This document shows, piece by piece, positions 23,658-33,140 of a stretch of DNA of 40,069 nt (position 1 is its first letter; each line of letters opens with the position of its first letter). Under the pieces are notes generated by a model that ran no database searches, was not told where the DNA came from, and saw only the letters and a program-made list of their open reading frames with translations. The stretch spans positions 1 to 40,069 of the forward strand of contig JABGTR010000032.1 of the NCBI GenBank assembly GCA_018646985.1, read 5' to 3'. Both the position numbers and the translations under genes were made by a program. This stretch comes from Minisyncoccota bacterium. GTDB taxonomy: Bacteria > Patescibacteriota > Microgenomatia > UBA1400 > PJMF01.

Positions 23658-24931
23658 AAATTGCTTGTATTGGGACTGGTTTTGTGGGGGTAGTGACAAC
23701 TGCTGTTTTTGCTTCTCATGGTCATGAAGTGGCTGGATTAGATATTGATGAGAATAAAGTTGCTTCTCTATCTAAAGGCCAAGTTCCTTTCTTTGAGCCA
23801 GGACTCAACGAACTCCTTAATAAAACCCTTGTAAGTGGCAACCTGACTTTTACCACCTCATACCAAGAGGCCATCACCGACGCTGAAATTATTTTGATTA
23901 TGGTCGGGACACCATCAGCTGCCGATGGTCAGGCTGATCTTAAATATGTCCTGGCTACAGCAGAGAGCATGGCTCCTTACTTAAAAGAAGACGCCATTGT
24001 AGTTATTAAAAGCACTGTTCCTCCTGGAACAAATAAAAAAATAGAAAAAATTCTCAAACAAAAAGCTAAAGTTTCTTTTACCACTGCTTCCGTTCCTGAA
24101 TTTTTAAGAGAAGGAACTGCAGTTGAAGACACACTTCATCCTTCCAGAGTGGTTATTGGCTCTACGAATAAGAAAGCGGCTGACAAATTAGCCCAGCTTC
24201 ACCGCCCTCTATCCGATAGGATAATTGTCATGAAACCAGAGTCAGCTCAAATGTCTAAGTATGCCGCCAATACCTATCTTGCAACTCGAATTACTTTTAT
24301 TAACCAAGTGGCAGACTTATGTGAAAAAAATGGAGCTGACATTCAAGAGGTTATTGCTGGCATTGGTGAAGACTCCAGAATCGGAGATCACTATTGGTAT
24401 CCAGGCTTTGGCTATGGTGGCTCTTGTTTTCCTAAAGATGTTAGTGAACTAGCTGCCTACTCTAGAGCAGTGGGTGAATCAGACAACCTGATGAATAAAG
24501 TTCATGACTTAAATCAAGCTCGAACCCCATATCTAATGGAGAAATTAGGCAAAAAAGTTGGTGGCTGGAAAAACAAGAAAGTAGCCATACTCGGATTATC
24601 CTTTAAACCTAATACAGATGATACTCGCGAAGCTCCCAGCATTGCTATTATCAATCACCTTCAACAAAATGGTGCAGAAGTAACTGGGTTCGATCCCATG
24701 GCAAAATGGAGGGGAGATTCAACTAATTTCTCCCAGAAAGAAAGTGTTGTAGAAGCAGTTGCTGAGGCTGATGTTATCATCGCAGTAATCGAGTGGCCAG
24801 AGATTGTTTCCTTTGACTTTTCTAAAACAAAACTTGATAAGCAACAGTTCTTTATCGATGGTCGGAATCAATTTGAACCCAGCATTCTTATAAATAACAA
24901 CTACACTTACTTAGGTATTGGTAGAAAGTAA
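23654..24931 (+). CDS. ugd: UDP-glucose 6-dehydrogenase
   Basis: Oxidises UDP-glucose to UDP-glucuronate with two NAD in the cytoplasm, giving an acidic sugar for surface polymers. The 425 residues contain the N-terminal MKIACIGTGFVGVVTTAV Rossmann motif, VPFFEPGLNELL, IVIKSTVPPGT, the central YAANTYLATRITFINQVADL helix, and the catalytic cysteine in YGGSCFPKDV near residue 259. The C-terminal domain has AILGLSFKPNTDDTREAPS. UDP-ManNAc dehydrogenase belongs to the same superfamily, but the FFEPG and GGSCFPKD forms favour UDP-glucose. Its ATG overlaps the stop of the 19-residue leader ORF. It heads a long plus-strand run of nucleotide-sugar and glycosyltransferase genes. Confidence 0.93.
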   Translation: MKIACIGTGFVGVVTTAVFASHGHEVAGLDIDENKVASLSKGQVPFFEPGLNELLNKTLVSGNLTFTTSYQEAITDAEIILIMVGTPSAADGQADLKYVLATAESMAPYLKEDAIVVIKSTVPPGTNKKIEKILKQKAKVSFTTASVPEFLREGTAVEDTLHPSRVVIGSTNKKAADKLAQLHRPLSDRIIVMKPESAQMSKYAANTYLATRITFINQVADLCEKNGADIQEVIAGIGEDSRIGDHYWYPGFGYGGSCFPKDVSELAAYSRAVGESDNLMNKVHDLNQARTPYLMEKLGKKVGGWKNKKVAILGLSFKPNTDDTREAPSIAIINHLQQNGAEVTGFDPMAKWRGDSTNFSQKESVVEAVAEADVIIAVIEWPEIVSFDFSKTKLDKQQFFIDGRNQFEPSILINNNYTYLGIGRK

Positions 24932-24933
24932 AC

Positions 24934-25899
24934 ATGGATCAACCCACAATTCTTATCACCGGAGGAACAGGATTTGTGGGCTCACACTTAGTGGAAAAAC
25001 TAGCTGAGTTGGGTCAAAAAAACATCCATGTTACTAGCTACTCTGACAAGCCAGGGTTCGTTCACCAACTGTTACCTTCATCACAAATTCATCAACTAGA
25101 CTTAACTGATCAAGAGAAAACATTTGCTTTAATAGAGAAAATAAAACCAAATCAAATCTATCATCTAGCTTCGCTAGCTGCTGTTGGGAAAAGCTTTAAT
25201 AATACTAAAAAAGTTCTAGATAATAACACTCAACTCCAGCTTAATATTCTTGAGGCTGTTAAAAAATTCTCTCCTGACTCACGCTTACTAGTTATTGGCA
25301 GTGCCATGTCATACGATCTAACTAAGTCTTATGATGGACATAGCCCTCAATCAATCACAGAAACTTACCCCTTAGGACCAGCCAGTCCTTACGCTGTTTC
25401 TAAAGCAATGCAAGATTTATTAGCCTACTCCTACTACCAAAGCTTTGGGATGGATATCATCAGAGCTAGACCTTTCAATCATATTGGAGAAAGACAAACT
25501 CCAGATTTTGCGGTGGCTGCTTTTGCTCAACAGATATCAGCTATTGAAAAAAACCAACAACAAATTCTTCAAGTTGGTAACCTAACCGCTAGCCGTGATT
25601 TTACCGACGTTAAAGATATGGTAAAAGCATATATGCTCTTAATGGAAAAGGGCATTGCTGGTCAGGTTTATAACATTGGCACTGGTCATGGACATCAAAT
25701 TCAGGAAGTCCTGAATCTAATGCTTGGATTTGCTGAGGTTAAAATTGAGGTTGAAATTGATCAAGCAAGAATGAGACCATCTGATGTGCCAACAGCAATT
25801 GCAAATCCTGCAAAAATCAAAGACTTAGGTTGGCAACCTGAAATAAAAATTGAAGAAACATTAAAAAGAATATTATTATATTGGAGATCACAATCATGA
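24934..25899 (+). CDS. rmd: GDP-6-deoxy-D-mannose reductase-like NAD-dependent epimerase
   Basis: An extended short-chain dehydrogenase of 321 residues. TGGTGFVGSHL binds the dinucleotide; IYHLASLAAVGKSFNN, VIGSAMSYDL and SPYAVSKAMQDLLAY with Tyr-x3-Lys form the active site; RARPFNHIGERQTPDFAV is typical of the RMD/GDP-mannose reductase group. The following gene is GDP-mannose 4,6-dehydratase, overlapping by ATGA, and the pair would turn GDP-mannose into GDP-D-rhamnose through the 4-keto-6-deoxy intermediate. That product is inferred; other GDP-deoxyhexoses are possible. It starts two bases after the ugd stop. Confidence 0.82.
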   Translation: MDQPTILITGGTGFVGSHLVEKLAELGQKNIHVTSYSDKPGFVHQLLPSSQIHQLDLTDQEKTFALIEKIKPNQIYHLASLAAVGKSFNNTKKVLDNNTQLQLNILEAVKKFSPDSRLLVIGSAMSYDLTKSYDGHSPQSITETYPLGPASPYAVSKAMQDLLAYSYYQSFGMDIIRARPFNHIGERQTPDFAVAAFAQQISAIEKNQQQILQVGNLTASRDFTDVKDMVKAYMLLMEKGIAGQVYNIGTGHGHQIQEVLNLMLGFAEVKIEVEIDQARMRPSDVPTAIANPAKIKDLGWQPEIKIEETLKRILLYWRSQS

Positions 25900-26867
25900 A
25901 AAAAGCTTTCATTACCGGTATTACTGGCCAAGATGGCTCGTACTTAGCAGAGTTACTTTTAGAAAAGGACTACCAAGTTTATGGTTTAACTAGAAGGACC
26001 AGCACTCAAAATTTCGCTCGAATTGAACACATCATCCACCATCCCAACCTAGAGCTAATCTCTGGTGATCTGATGGATCAACACTCCCTTACCTACCCAA
26101 TTAAAAAGATTCAGCCTGACGAAGTTTATAATTTAGCTGCACAATCCTTTGTCCAAGCTAGCTGGGAACAGCCAGTATTGACTGGAGATTTCACTGCTAT
26201 TGGAGTAACTAGAGTTTTGGAAGCCATTCGACTAGCTTGTCCTTCCGCTAAATTTTACCAAGCTAGCTCCTCAGAAATGTTCGGTAAGGTCCGCCAAACT
26301 CCACAAGATGAAAACACTCCTTTCTATCCCCGATCACCTTACGGGGTGGCTAAAGTTTATGGGCACTGGATTACTGTTAACTACCGAGAATCCTACGACA
26401 TGTTTGCTGTCTCTGGAATTCTTTTCAACCATGAATCCCCCCGCCGAGGACTAGAATTTGTGACTCGTAAAATTGCTAATGCAGTAGCTCGAATTAAACT
26501 TGGTAAACAAGAGTTTATAGAATTAGGAAACCTGGATGCTGAACGAGACTGGGGCTATGCTAAAGACTATGTCGAAGCCATGTGGCTGATGCTTCAGCAA
26601 GATAACCCAGAAGACTTTGTGGTTGGAACTGGTGAAACTCACTCAGTAAGAGAGTTCTTACAACTTTCATGTAAAGCTGCCGGCATCGATAATTGGGAAT
26701 CAATTTACAAACACAACCCAGCTTTTGATAGACCCGCTGAAGTTGATCAGCTGATTGCAGATCCAAAAAGAACCCAGGAAAAACTGGGTTGGAAAACTTC
26801 TGTCACTTTTGAAGAGTTAGTTACCCTTATGGTGGAGGCTGAATTGGAGATGGAAAGCAAGAAATAG
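25896..26867 (+). CDS. gmd: GDP-mannose 4,6-dehydratase
   Basis: Makes GDP-4-keto-6-deoxymannose from GDP-mannose, the branch point to GDP-rhamnose, fucose and related sugars. The 323 residues begin MKKAFITGITGQDGSYLAEL, the exact family start. Also seen: YGLTRRTSTQNFARIEHI for NADP, NLAAQSFVQASWEQP, FYQASSSEMFGKV with the catalytic Ser/Thr and Glu region, SPYGVAKVYGHW with Tyr-x3-Lys, and LFNHESPRRGLEFVTRKI. The ATG at 25896 is chosen over one five codons upstream because it overlaps the previous stop as ATGA and has GGAG nine bases before it. Confidence 0.95.
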   Translation: MKKAFITGITGQDGSYLAELLLEKDYQVYGLTRRTSTQNFARIEHIIHHPNLELISGDLMDQHSLTYPIKKIQPDEVYNLAAQSFVQASWEQPVLTGDFTAIGVTRVLEAIRLACPSAKFYQASSSEMFGKVRQTPQDENTPFYPRSPYGVAKVYGHWITVNYRESYDMFAVSGILFNHESPRRGLEFVTRKIANAVARIKLGKQEFIELGNLDAERDWGYAKDYVEAMWLMLQQDNPEDFVVGTGETHSVREFLQLSCKAAGIDNWESIYKHNPAFDRPAEVDQLIADPKRTQEKLGWKTSVTFEELVTLMVEAELEMESKK

Positions 26868-26870
26868 CAA

Positions 26871-28067
26871 ATGAAAAAAGCGATTGTTATTATCCCCACT
26901 TACAATGAAAAAGATAATATTGAAATAACTGTCTCAGCAATATTTGATGTCTTCGCCAAAATAAATAGCTGGGAAATGAATATTCTTGTTGTAGATGACT
27001 CTTCTCCAGACAAAACATATGACTTGGTCAGAAAATTACAGAAAAAAAAGAAGTATTCGTCAAAACTTCATCTTTTAATCAACAAACAAAAAGCTGGCTT
27101 AGGAGCTGCTTACTTAAAGGGAATGGAGAAAGCCTTTGGTGATCTTAAAGCTGATGTGGTTTTTGAATTTGACGCCGATCTTTCTCATGATGAGACTAAA
27201 ATTCCGCTATTTTTAGACAGAATCGATCAGGGGGACGACTTAGTCCTCGGGTCACGTTATATTCCTGGCGGAGGTATTCCTGATGATTGGGGTTTTCACC
27301 GTAAAGTGCTGAGTCAAGTGGGAAATATTGTTACCAGAATTATTCTAACTGATTTTTCTATTCGTGATTGGACTGGCGGCTACCGAGCTATTACAAAAAA
27401 AGCCTATGAACTGGTCTCTCCAGAAATGAACTCCGAGAAATTTGCTGGCTATACTTTTCAAATTGGATTCTTACATAAATCTAGACTAAAAGGACTCAAA
27501 ATAAGTGAGGTCCCATACAAGTTTAGAGATAGAACTTTTGGTAAATCGAAGATCGGCCCCGAATACATTAAAAATGCGCTATCATATATTATAAAGATGA
27601 AAATAAAATCAATCCTCAACCACCGCATATTCAAATTTTTAATAGTCGGAGGGCTAGGAACCCTAGTCCAACTGATTACTCTTCAATTATTTAGAGCTTT
27701 ATTGCCAGATTTTAGCTGGTTGTTTTTAACTAGCTTTACTCTGACTACTTTTCTAAGTATTGAGATTGCCATTCTATCTAATTTTGCCTTGAATAATCTG
27801 TGGACATTTGCTGACCGCAAGATAACTTTAGCTCAAGCGCCATTTAAGTTTCTGCAGTTTAATATTACTTCAGCTGGCTCAATCTTAATCCAGCTAATTG
27901 TGGCTACAGTTGGTGAAAAAGTCTGGGGTATTTTTGATCTATTCATGATCCCAGTTATAAATATGAATTTTGACACTGGCACCCTTTATGTCATGATCGG
28001 CATCTTATTGGGACTGTTCTGGAACTTCTTTGCTTACAACGCTTTTATCTGGAAAAAAAAGAAATAA
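26871..28067 (+). CDS. Dolichol-phosphate mannosyltransferase-like GT2 fused to GtrA domain
   Basis: Probably makes a polyprenyl-phosphate sugar (mannose-type) at the inner membrane face. Residues 1-240 are a DPM1-like GT2 domain: IVIIPTYNEKDNIE, VVDDSSPDKT, GLGAAYLKGM, FEFDADLSHD with the metal site, VLGSRYIPGGG and the DWTGGYRAITKK acceptor loop. Residues from about 245 are a GtrA domain with four membrane helices, including FLIVGGLGTLVQ and NFALNNLWTFADR. GtrA domains are linked to polyprenyl-phosphate sugar handling or flipping. The fusion puts synthesis and presentation of the lipid-linked sugar in one chain, feeding the GT-C enzymes encoded next to it. It starts three bases after gmd. 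Confidence 0.92.
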   Translation: MKKAIVIIPTYNEKDNIEITVSAIFDVFAKINSWEMNILVVDDSSPDKTYDLVRKLQKKKKYSSKLHLLINKQKAGLGAAYLKGMEKAFGDLKADVVFEFDADLSHDETKIPLFLDRIDQGDDLVLGSRYIPGGGIPDDWGFHRKVLSQVGNIVTRIILTDFSIRDWTGGYRAITKKAYELVSPEMNSEKFAGYTFQIGFLHKSRLKGLKISEVPYKFRDRTFGKSKIGPEYIKNALSYIIKMKIKSILNHRIFKFLIVGGLGTLVQLITLQLFRALLPDFSWLFLTSFTLTTFLSIEIAILSNFALNNLWTFADRKITLAQAPFKFLQFNITSAGSILIQLIVATVGEKVWGIFDLFMIPVINMNFDTGTLYVMIGILLGLFWNFFAYNAFIWKKKK

Positions 28068-28079
28068 CTGGCTATCTTA

Positions 28080-29621
28080 ATGATAAAGGTTTTAAAACGC
28101 CTCTCTTGGTCACAAATTTTATTAGTAGTTTTGATTTCTACAGCAGCTTTTCTGCGTTTATATAACCTTGAGGATTCTCTTTCATTTCAAGGAGATCAGG
28201 GCCGAGATGCAATGATCGTCTCTCAAATTTTTACCGAAAAAGATTTAGTGTTTATTGGACCAGTGACTAGCGTTGGCAACATGTACTTAGGTCCACTCTA
28301 TTACTACTTTATGCTGCCATTTTTATGGCTGAGCTATCCTAGTCCAATGGGTCCGGTTTATGGGGTAGCAATACTAGGAATTGTCACAGTCTGGCTAATG
28401 TATAGATTAGGAAAAGATTTAATTGGTGAGAAAGCTGCTTTAATAGCAACTCTATTCTTTACCCTAACTGGAACTGTCATCACTTACACTCGTTTTAGTT
28501 GGAATCCAAATCCAGCACCATTAGTATCAGCATTGATGATCTATTTTACCTACAAGGCCTGGCAAAAAAACTCTTGGTACTGGGTGGGGGTTATCTTAAG
28601 TTTTGCAGTACTAATGCAACTTCATTATCTGACTCTGCTCTCAGCTGGAGGAGCTGGAATAGTCTGGCTAGTTAGTTTGTATGAAAATTTGCAGATAAAG
28701 AAAAAATCAAAGAAATTAGCTCTTCAACTCAAGGCCACTGCTGCTGGAGTATTTTTGCTTCTTCTCTCATTTACCCCATTGGTTTTATTTGACTCCAAAC
28801 ATGAGTGGCTAAATGCGAATGCTTTCTATAAGCTGCTTTCCAAAGAAGAAAACTTCAAGACTGCCACTGACGTCAGTTTCTTTAATAAAATTTTAGAAAC
28901 TATTGCTGAAACTCACGGACGAGGCATGCACATTCTGTTTGAGATCTCAATTGGTCAAGAACGACTCTTAAATACAATTTTATTAGCTTCTGTCCTTGCT
29001 ATCCTGAGCTGGTTATTAATAAAAAATAAAAAAAATAAATACTGGTCTGGTTGGATAGTCATATCTGCTTATCTCTTCACTGGAATTATCGGCACTTCCC
29101 TATATGAACACACTATCTTTGATCACTATATTGCCTATCTATTCCCAGCTACATTCTGGATCTATGGAATAGTGATTGGTTTTCTAATCACTAAAGGGAA
29201 ACTAATTGGCCAAATAGCTAGCGGGGCTTTTCTAAGTTATTTCCTATGGTTTAATTTTAACAACTTACCACTTAATAGTTTGGGCTGGACCATCGGCGAT
29301 ATGGAAGCTGTCGCTAATAGTATTTATGAGGAGATAAAACCTGATGAAAAATATAATTTAGTTCTATTTGCGGGCTCAGGTGATCTAGATGGTCAAAATT
29401 ATCGGTACTTTTTAACTACCACTGATCGGCCACCTCTAAAAAGAGCTCATCGTGGCGAAGCAGAAACTTTGGTAGTCATTACTGAGGAACAACTGGTAGA
29501 AGATATTTCTAGCTCACCAGTTTATGAAATAGTAGTTTTTCCAGATAAAGAACCCAAGAAAACTATTAATATTCCAAATGGACCAGAAATAACATTCTTT
29601 AGTACCAGAGAGGATAGATAA
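28080..29621 (+). CDS. GT39-like multi-pass glycosyltransferase
   Basis: An integral membrane GT-C enzyme of 513 residues. After the first helix comes an outside loop with SFQGDQGRDAMIVSQIF, where the DxxRD acidic and basic residues match the donor-binding loop of PMT-type enzymes, and then GNMYLGPLYYYFMLPF. Nine to eleven membrane helices are followed by a short soluble C-terminus of about 85 residues. It lies directly after the DPM1-GtrA gene, whose product is the likely type of donor. Acceptor (protein, wall or lipid) unknown. A small hairpin with a T run follows the stop. Confidence 0.83.
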   Translation: MIKVLKRLSWSQILLVVLISTAAFLRLYNLEDSLSFQGDQGRDAMIVSQIFTEKDLVFIGPVTSVGNMYLGPLYYYFMLPFLWLSYPSPMGPVYGVAILGIVTVWLMYRLGKDLIGEKAALIATLFFTLTGTVITYTRFSWNPNPAPLVSALMIYFTYKAWQKNSWYWVGVILSFAVLMQLHYLTLLSAGGAGIVWLVSLYENLQIKKKSKKLALQLKATAAGVFLLLLSFTPLVLFDSKHEWLNANAFYKLLSKEENFKTATDVSFFNKILETIAETHGRGMHILFEISIGQERLLNTILLASVLAILSWLLIKNKKNKYWSGWIVISAYLFTGIIGTSLYEHTIFDHYIAYLFPATFWIYGIVIGFLITKGKLIGQIASGAFLSYFLWFNFNNLPLNSLGWTIGDMEAVANSIYEEIKPDEKYNLVLFAGSGDLDGQNYRYFLTTTDRPPLKRAHRGEAETLVVITEEQLVEDISSSPVYEIVVFPDKEPKKTINIPNGPEITFFSTREDR

Positions 29622-29626
29622 CTCCG

Positions 29627-29649
29627 CTGGAGCTGCGCCCCAGTTTTTT
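29627..29649 (+). terminator. Weak intrinsic terminator after the GT39-like gene
   Basis: CTGGAGC and GCCCCAG pair over seven positions with one A.C mismatch around a TGC loop, followed by six T. It precedes a promoter at 29651, so it probably separates two transcription units. Confidence 0.55.
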
Positions 29650-29650
29650 C

Positions 29651-29656
29651 TATACT
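29651..29656 (+). promoter_or_regulatory. -10 box of the GT2 gene at 29663
   Basis: TATACT, six bases before the ATG, directly after a terminator hairpin. Leaderless start expected. Confidence 0.6.
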
Positions 29657-29662
29657 ACAACA

Positions 29663-30430
29663 ATGTCTACCAAACCTTACCTATCTGTAGTCATCCCCTC
29701 TTACAACGAGATGGAAAATCTAAAGAATAATGTTCTTGAGAATGTAGTTAATTACCTTAAAAAGCAAAACTACACCTGGGAAGTAATTCTTACAGATGAT
29801 GGATCTGAAGATGGCACGCTTAAAAAGCTTCACCAATTTGCGAAAAAGCACCCACAAGTAAATGTTTTAGAAAATATTCACGCTGGCAAGGGACCGACTG
29901 TTAAATCTGGAATGCTAGCTGCCAAAGGCCAGTGGCGATTATTTACAGACTTTGATCAATCTACACCGCTAGCTGAAATTGAGAAACTTTGGTTAAGAGC
30001 AAAACAGAATCATGAAGTCGTAATTGGCTCAAGAGAGATGGTCGGCTCAGTTAGAGATGAAGAGCCTTGGTATCGACACCTGATGGGCAGAGGCTTTAAT
30101 GCTTTAGTTCAAATTTTAGCCATCCCTGGTATTCTAGATACTCAATGTGGTTTCAAACTATTCTCAGATCATGCAACTGAACTTCTCTTTAACCAACTTC
30201 ATGTCTATGGGCAACAAGAGCAACGAGGTGATGCCTTCACCGGTGCTTTTGATGTAGAGCTATTATTTATTGCTAAAAAGAATGGCTTAAAAATAAGCGA
30301 AGTCCCAATTGAGTGGCATCACCATGAAACAGACCGGGTCGACCCAATTAAAGATTCGCTCCGGATGCTCAAAGATATCATCCGAATTAGAATTGCTGAT
30401 TTCAAAGGTAAATACAAAAAAGATGTCTGA
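29663..30430 (+). CDS. Dolichyl-phosphate beta-glucosyltransferase-like GT2
   Basis: A GT2 enzyme of 255 residues resembling eukaryotic ALG5 and its bacterial relatives, which load glucose onto a polyprenyl phosphate. LSVVIPSYNEMENLKNNVL, ILTDDGSEDGTL, HAGKGPTVKSGMLAAKG (ALG5-type KG motif), LFTDFDQSTPLAEI with the metal site, VVIGSRE and ILDTQCGFKLFSDHA support this. There is no membrane domain in this chain, unlike the DPM1-GtrA fusion, so the two enzymes probably supply different lipid-linked sugars. Its end overlaps the next membrane gene by eight bases, so the product may serve that enzyme. Confidence 0.87.
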   Translation: MSTKPYLSVVIPSYNEMENLKNNVLENVVNYLKKQNYTWEVILTDDGSEDGTLKKLHQFAKKHPQVNVLENIHAGKGPTVKSGMLAAKGQWRLFTDFDQSTPLAEIEKLWLRAKQNHEVVIGSREMVGSVRDEEPWYRHLMGRGFNALVQILAIPGILDTQCGFKLFSDHATELLFNQLHVYGQQEQRGDAFTGAFDVELLFIAKKNGLKISEVPIEWHHHETDRVDPIKDSLRMLKDIIRIRIADFKGKYKKDV

Positions 30431-31613
30431 TTTTTTCAGCAATAAACTCAATCGATATCTATTGGCCTACTTTTTACTTTTAACTGTCTACACAGTTTTT
30501 TCTTATTCACTCACTGCTCCTAATCTAGTTTTAACTAGCTGGTCTCCTTACTGGAAGTTTCAAAATTGGATGTGGGAAGCTTTTTTTAATAACAGGCAAC
30601 TCCTGACCTACAGTTATCTAGCTTTAATAGGCTTGATATTCACGAATTATTTTCTAGTACTTAAATCATGGCCTAAAAATAAAAAATTATCTTGGTGGTT
30701 GCCATTGTTAATTACGAGTCCTTTAATTTTCTCTAACAATGCTCTTTCTCATGATGTCTTTAACTATATTTTTAATGCCAAAATGGTGGTTGTTTATCAA
30801 GCTAACCCTCATCTTCAGACAGCCTTAGACTTTGCCACAGATAACTGGACTAGATTTATGCATAACACTCATACTCCAGCCCCATATTTCTATGGCTGGA
30901 CAGGATTGTCTCTTTTACCATACGCCTTGGGGGGAGGAAAGTTCTCCATCACCTGGTTGGTGTTTAGACTATTTAGTTTCTTAAGCTTGGGCCTCCTAAG
31001 TTTCTCGATGATAAAAAATATTAAAAAGCAAAATATTTGGCTATTAGGCTTACTTTTTAACCCGCTTTTATTAATTGAAGTAGTTAGTAATGCTCATAAT
31101 GATCTGTGGATGATGGCACCAGCTCTAGTAGCAATGCTGGTGGTATCTGGAAAGAAAACTAATAAGAAAATCTTTGTCTCACTAGCATTACTGCTATTCT
31201 CGGCATCAGTTAAATTGGCCACTCTAGCGCTACTTCCAGTTTGGTTAGCTTTAGTCTTGCCCTGGAGAAATATTTGGCCAAAACTAAATAAATTTATTTT
31301 AACTAACTGGCCTTTCTTAACTTCGGTTTTGCTGTTTTTACCACTTCTAACACCTAGGTCAAAGCAGTTCCTGCCTTGGTACCTAATTTGGTCTCTAGTT
31401 TGGTTGCCATTAATTGGTAAAAAATGGCAGGCTTGGAAAACAAGCTTACTAGTTTTATCAATTAGCTCGATGCTGCGCTATCTCCCTTACATCTGGAAGG
31501 GAAATTATGAAGGAAATGTTCAATGGCAACAGCTGTTGATCACTTGGATGCCGTTTATTTTATTCTGGATTATTCATTTTACTCATCGCAAGTTGGCGAG
31601 TAGAGGCAGCTAG
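30423..31613 (+). CDS. Multi-pass GT-C mannosyltransferase-like protein
   Basis: A membrane protein of 396 residues with about ten helices. The first outside loop and following part (SHDVFNYIFNAKMVVVYQAN, then HTHTPAPYFYGWTGLSLLPY) resemble actinobacterial alpha-mannosyltransferases of the MptA/MptB and GT87 types, which use polyprenyl-phosphate mannose. The start MSDFFSNKL is chosen because it overlaps the preceding GT2 by eight bases; an upstream in-frame ATG would place 38 extra residues inside that gene. Assignment to a GT-C transferase is fairly sure, the sugar is inferred only. Confidence 0.75.
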   Translation: MSDFFSNKLNRYLLAYFLLLTVYTVFSYSLTAPNLVLTSWSPYWKFQNWMWEAFFNNRQLLTYSYLALIGLIFTNYFLVLKSWPKNKKLSWWLPLLITSPLIFSNNALSHDVFNYIFNAKMVVVYQANPHLQTALDFATDNWTRFMHNTHTPAPYFYGWTGLSLLPYALGGGKFSITWLVFRLFSFLSLGLLSFSMIKNIKKQNIWLLGLLFNPLLLIEVVSNAHNDLWMMAPALVAMLVVSGKKTNKKIFVSLALLLFSASVKLATLALLPVWLALVLPWRNIWPKLNKFILTNWPFLTSVLLFLPLLTPRSKQFLPWYLIWSLVWLPLIGKKWQAWKTSLLVLSISSMLRYLPYIWKGNYEGNVQWQQLLITWMPFILFWIIHFTHRKLASRGS

Positions 31614-31615
31614 GC

Positions 31616-31621
31616 TACAAT
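31616..31621 (+). promoter_or_regulatory. -10 box deciding the GTG start at 31628
   Basis: TACAAT, six bases before the GTG. There is no ATG at that spacing, so this box supports GTG as the true leaderless start. Confidence 0.55.
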
Positions 31622-31627
31622 ATAGTA

Positions 31628-33139
31628 GTGAAAAAATTTATACCTTGGTTCACTCCAGCCCTAATCATTGTTTTTTACCTAATAACTCATCTCTATCAAC
31701 TGACCCTTCTGCCAGTATTTGCAGATGAAGCTATCTATATTAGATGGACTCAACTAATCATTGATGACTGGCAACAGTATCTGTTCTTCCCTATGAATGA
31801 TGGTAAAACACCACTCCTGATGTGGCTGATGGTACCGACTCAATTTTTACTTTCCAACCAGTTACTAGCCGCTAGATTGGTAGCTGTGCTGATTGGATTA
31901 GGCCAAATCTTAAGCCTAGGTTACTTAACTAAACTACTGGGTGGAAAAAAACAGACTACCTGGTTAGTCATGATTTTGTGTAGTATTCTTCCCTTTTGGT
32001 TTTTTCATCATCGCATGGCTCTCACTGACGGACTACTTGGATTAGGAATGACACTGACAGCTATTGGAGTAGTGCAGATAGTCAATCATAAACAAAAAAA
32101 ACTTTGGGTGGGATTAACTGCTTTATTTTTTGGACTGTCACTCTGGAGTAAATTACCAGCTGTCCTGCTTATCCCCAGTTTATTTATTTATCCCTGGATA
32201 AAACAAACAAAAATTAATCATAAAGTAAAACAAATTATTCGGATTGGAATAGCGACTGTTGGTGGATTAGCCATATTTTTTAGCCTCAGGCTTCATCCTG
32301 TTTTTTCACAAATATTTTCTAGAGGAAGTGACTTTCTCTACCCATGGCAAGAAGTAGTTCTTCAAGGAAAATGGCAAAATACTATTATTAGCATTCCTAA
32401 CTATATTAGCTATTTTGGAGCTTATTTAACTTGGCCCGTTTTACTATTAAATATAGTGGGGCAGTTCATACCAGACTTAAAGAAAAGACGAATTCAACAT
32501 GTCTTACTGCTCTCAGCTATTATTTTTGCCGGCCCAATTGCACTCCTGGGAAAAGTAGTTTATCCACGCTATTTATTCCCTGCCAGCATATTCCTAACTA
32601 TTTCCGCTGCGCTAATGATCCAAGAACTATTTGAAAAAAAGTTGCTGCAAAAAATCTTAGGAGGAATACTTGTTCTCTGCATTGGTTTAGCCTCTAGCAG
32701 ATTTATTTATTTCTCTCTAACTGATGTCGCTAAGACACCCTTTGTTAGCTCAGACAAGGAACAGTATCTCTATGAATGGTCATCTGGGTATGGGATTAAA
32801 GAAAGTGTGGACTACATTAAAGAACAATCTAAAAACAAAACTGTGGCTGTTGCAACTGAGGGCTCGTTTGGTACTCTCCCCGATGGAATCTTAATGTATT
32901 TCCACCGTCAAAATGTAGATAATATCTATGTGGAGGGAGTGGGATTCCCAGTCAGAGGTGTCACAGAGAAGTTTGAGGAAAAAGCACTCAGCTTTGACCA
33001 AATCTTACTAGTTGTGAATAGCCATCGCCTAGAAATGAAAGTACCAGCAGAAGATCTACTCCAAGAATACTGTCGCCCAGACAATGCTCCTTGCTTGCAA
33101 ATCTGGGATATCACTAAGCTACTCAAAGAAAAAGAATAA
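31628..33139 (+). CDS. GT39/PMT-like multi-pass glycosyltransferase
   Basis: A GT-C integral membrane enzyme of 503 residues starting with GTG. The first outside loop LLPVFADEAIYIRWTQLIID carries the ADEAIY motif of the ArnT/PMT/GT39 group, and FFPMNDGKTPLLMWLMVP matches the following conserved loop. About eleven helices are followed by a soluble C-terminal domain of about 110 residues. It is the third GT39-like gene of the window (with 9285-10994 and 28080-29621), each with its own acceptor or donor presumably. A EamA-type gene follows after a single base. Confidence 0.88.
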   Translation: MKKFIPWFTPALIIVFYLITHLYQLTLLPVFADEAIYIRWTQLIIDDWQQYLFFPMNDGKTPLLMWLMVPTQFLLSNQLLAARLVAVLIGLGQILSLGYLTKLLGGKKQTTWLVMILCSILPFWFFHHRMALTDGLLGLGMTLTAIGVVQIVNHKQKKLWVGLTALFFGLSLWSKLPAVLLIPSLFIYPWIKQTKINHKVKQIIRIGIATVGGLAIFFSLRLHPVFSQIFSRGSDFLYPWQEVVLQGKWQNTIISIPNYISYFGAYLTWPVLLLNIVGQFIPDLKKRRIQHVLLLSAIIFAGPIALLGKVVYPRYLFPASIFLTISAALMIQELFEKKLLQKILGGILVLCIGLASSRFIYFSLTDVAKTPFVSSDKEQYLYEWSSGYGIKESVDYIKEQSKNKTVAVATEGSFGTLPDGILMYFHRQNVDNIYVEGVGFPVRGVTEKFEEKALSFDQILLVVNSHRLEMKVPAEDLLQEYCRPDNAPCLQIWDITKLLKEKE

Positions 33140-33140
33140 G

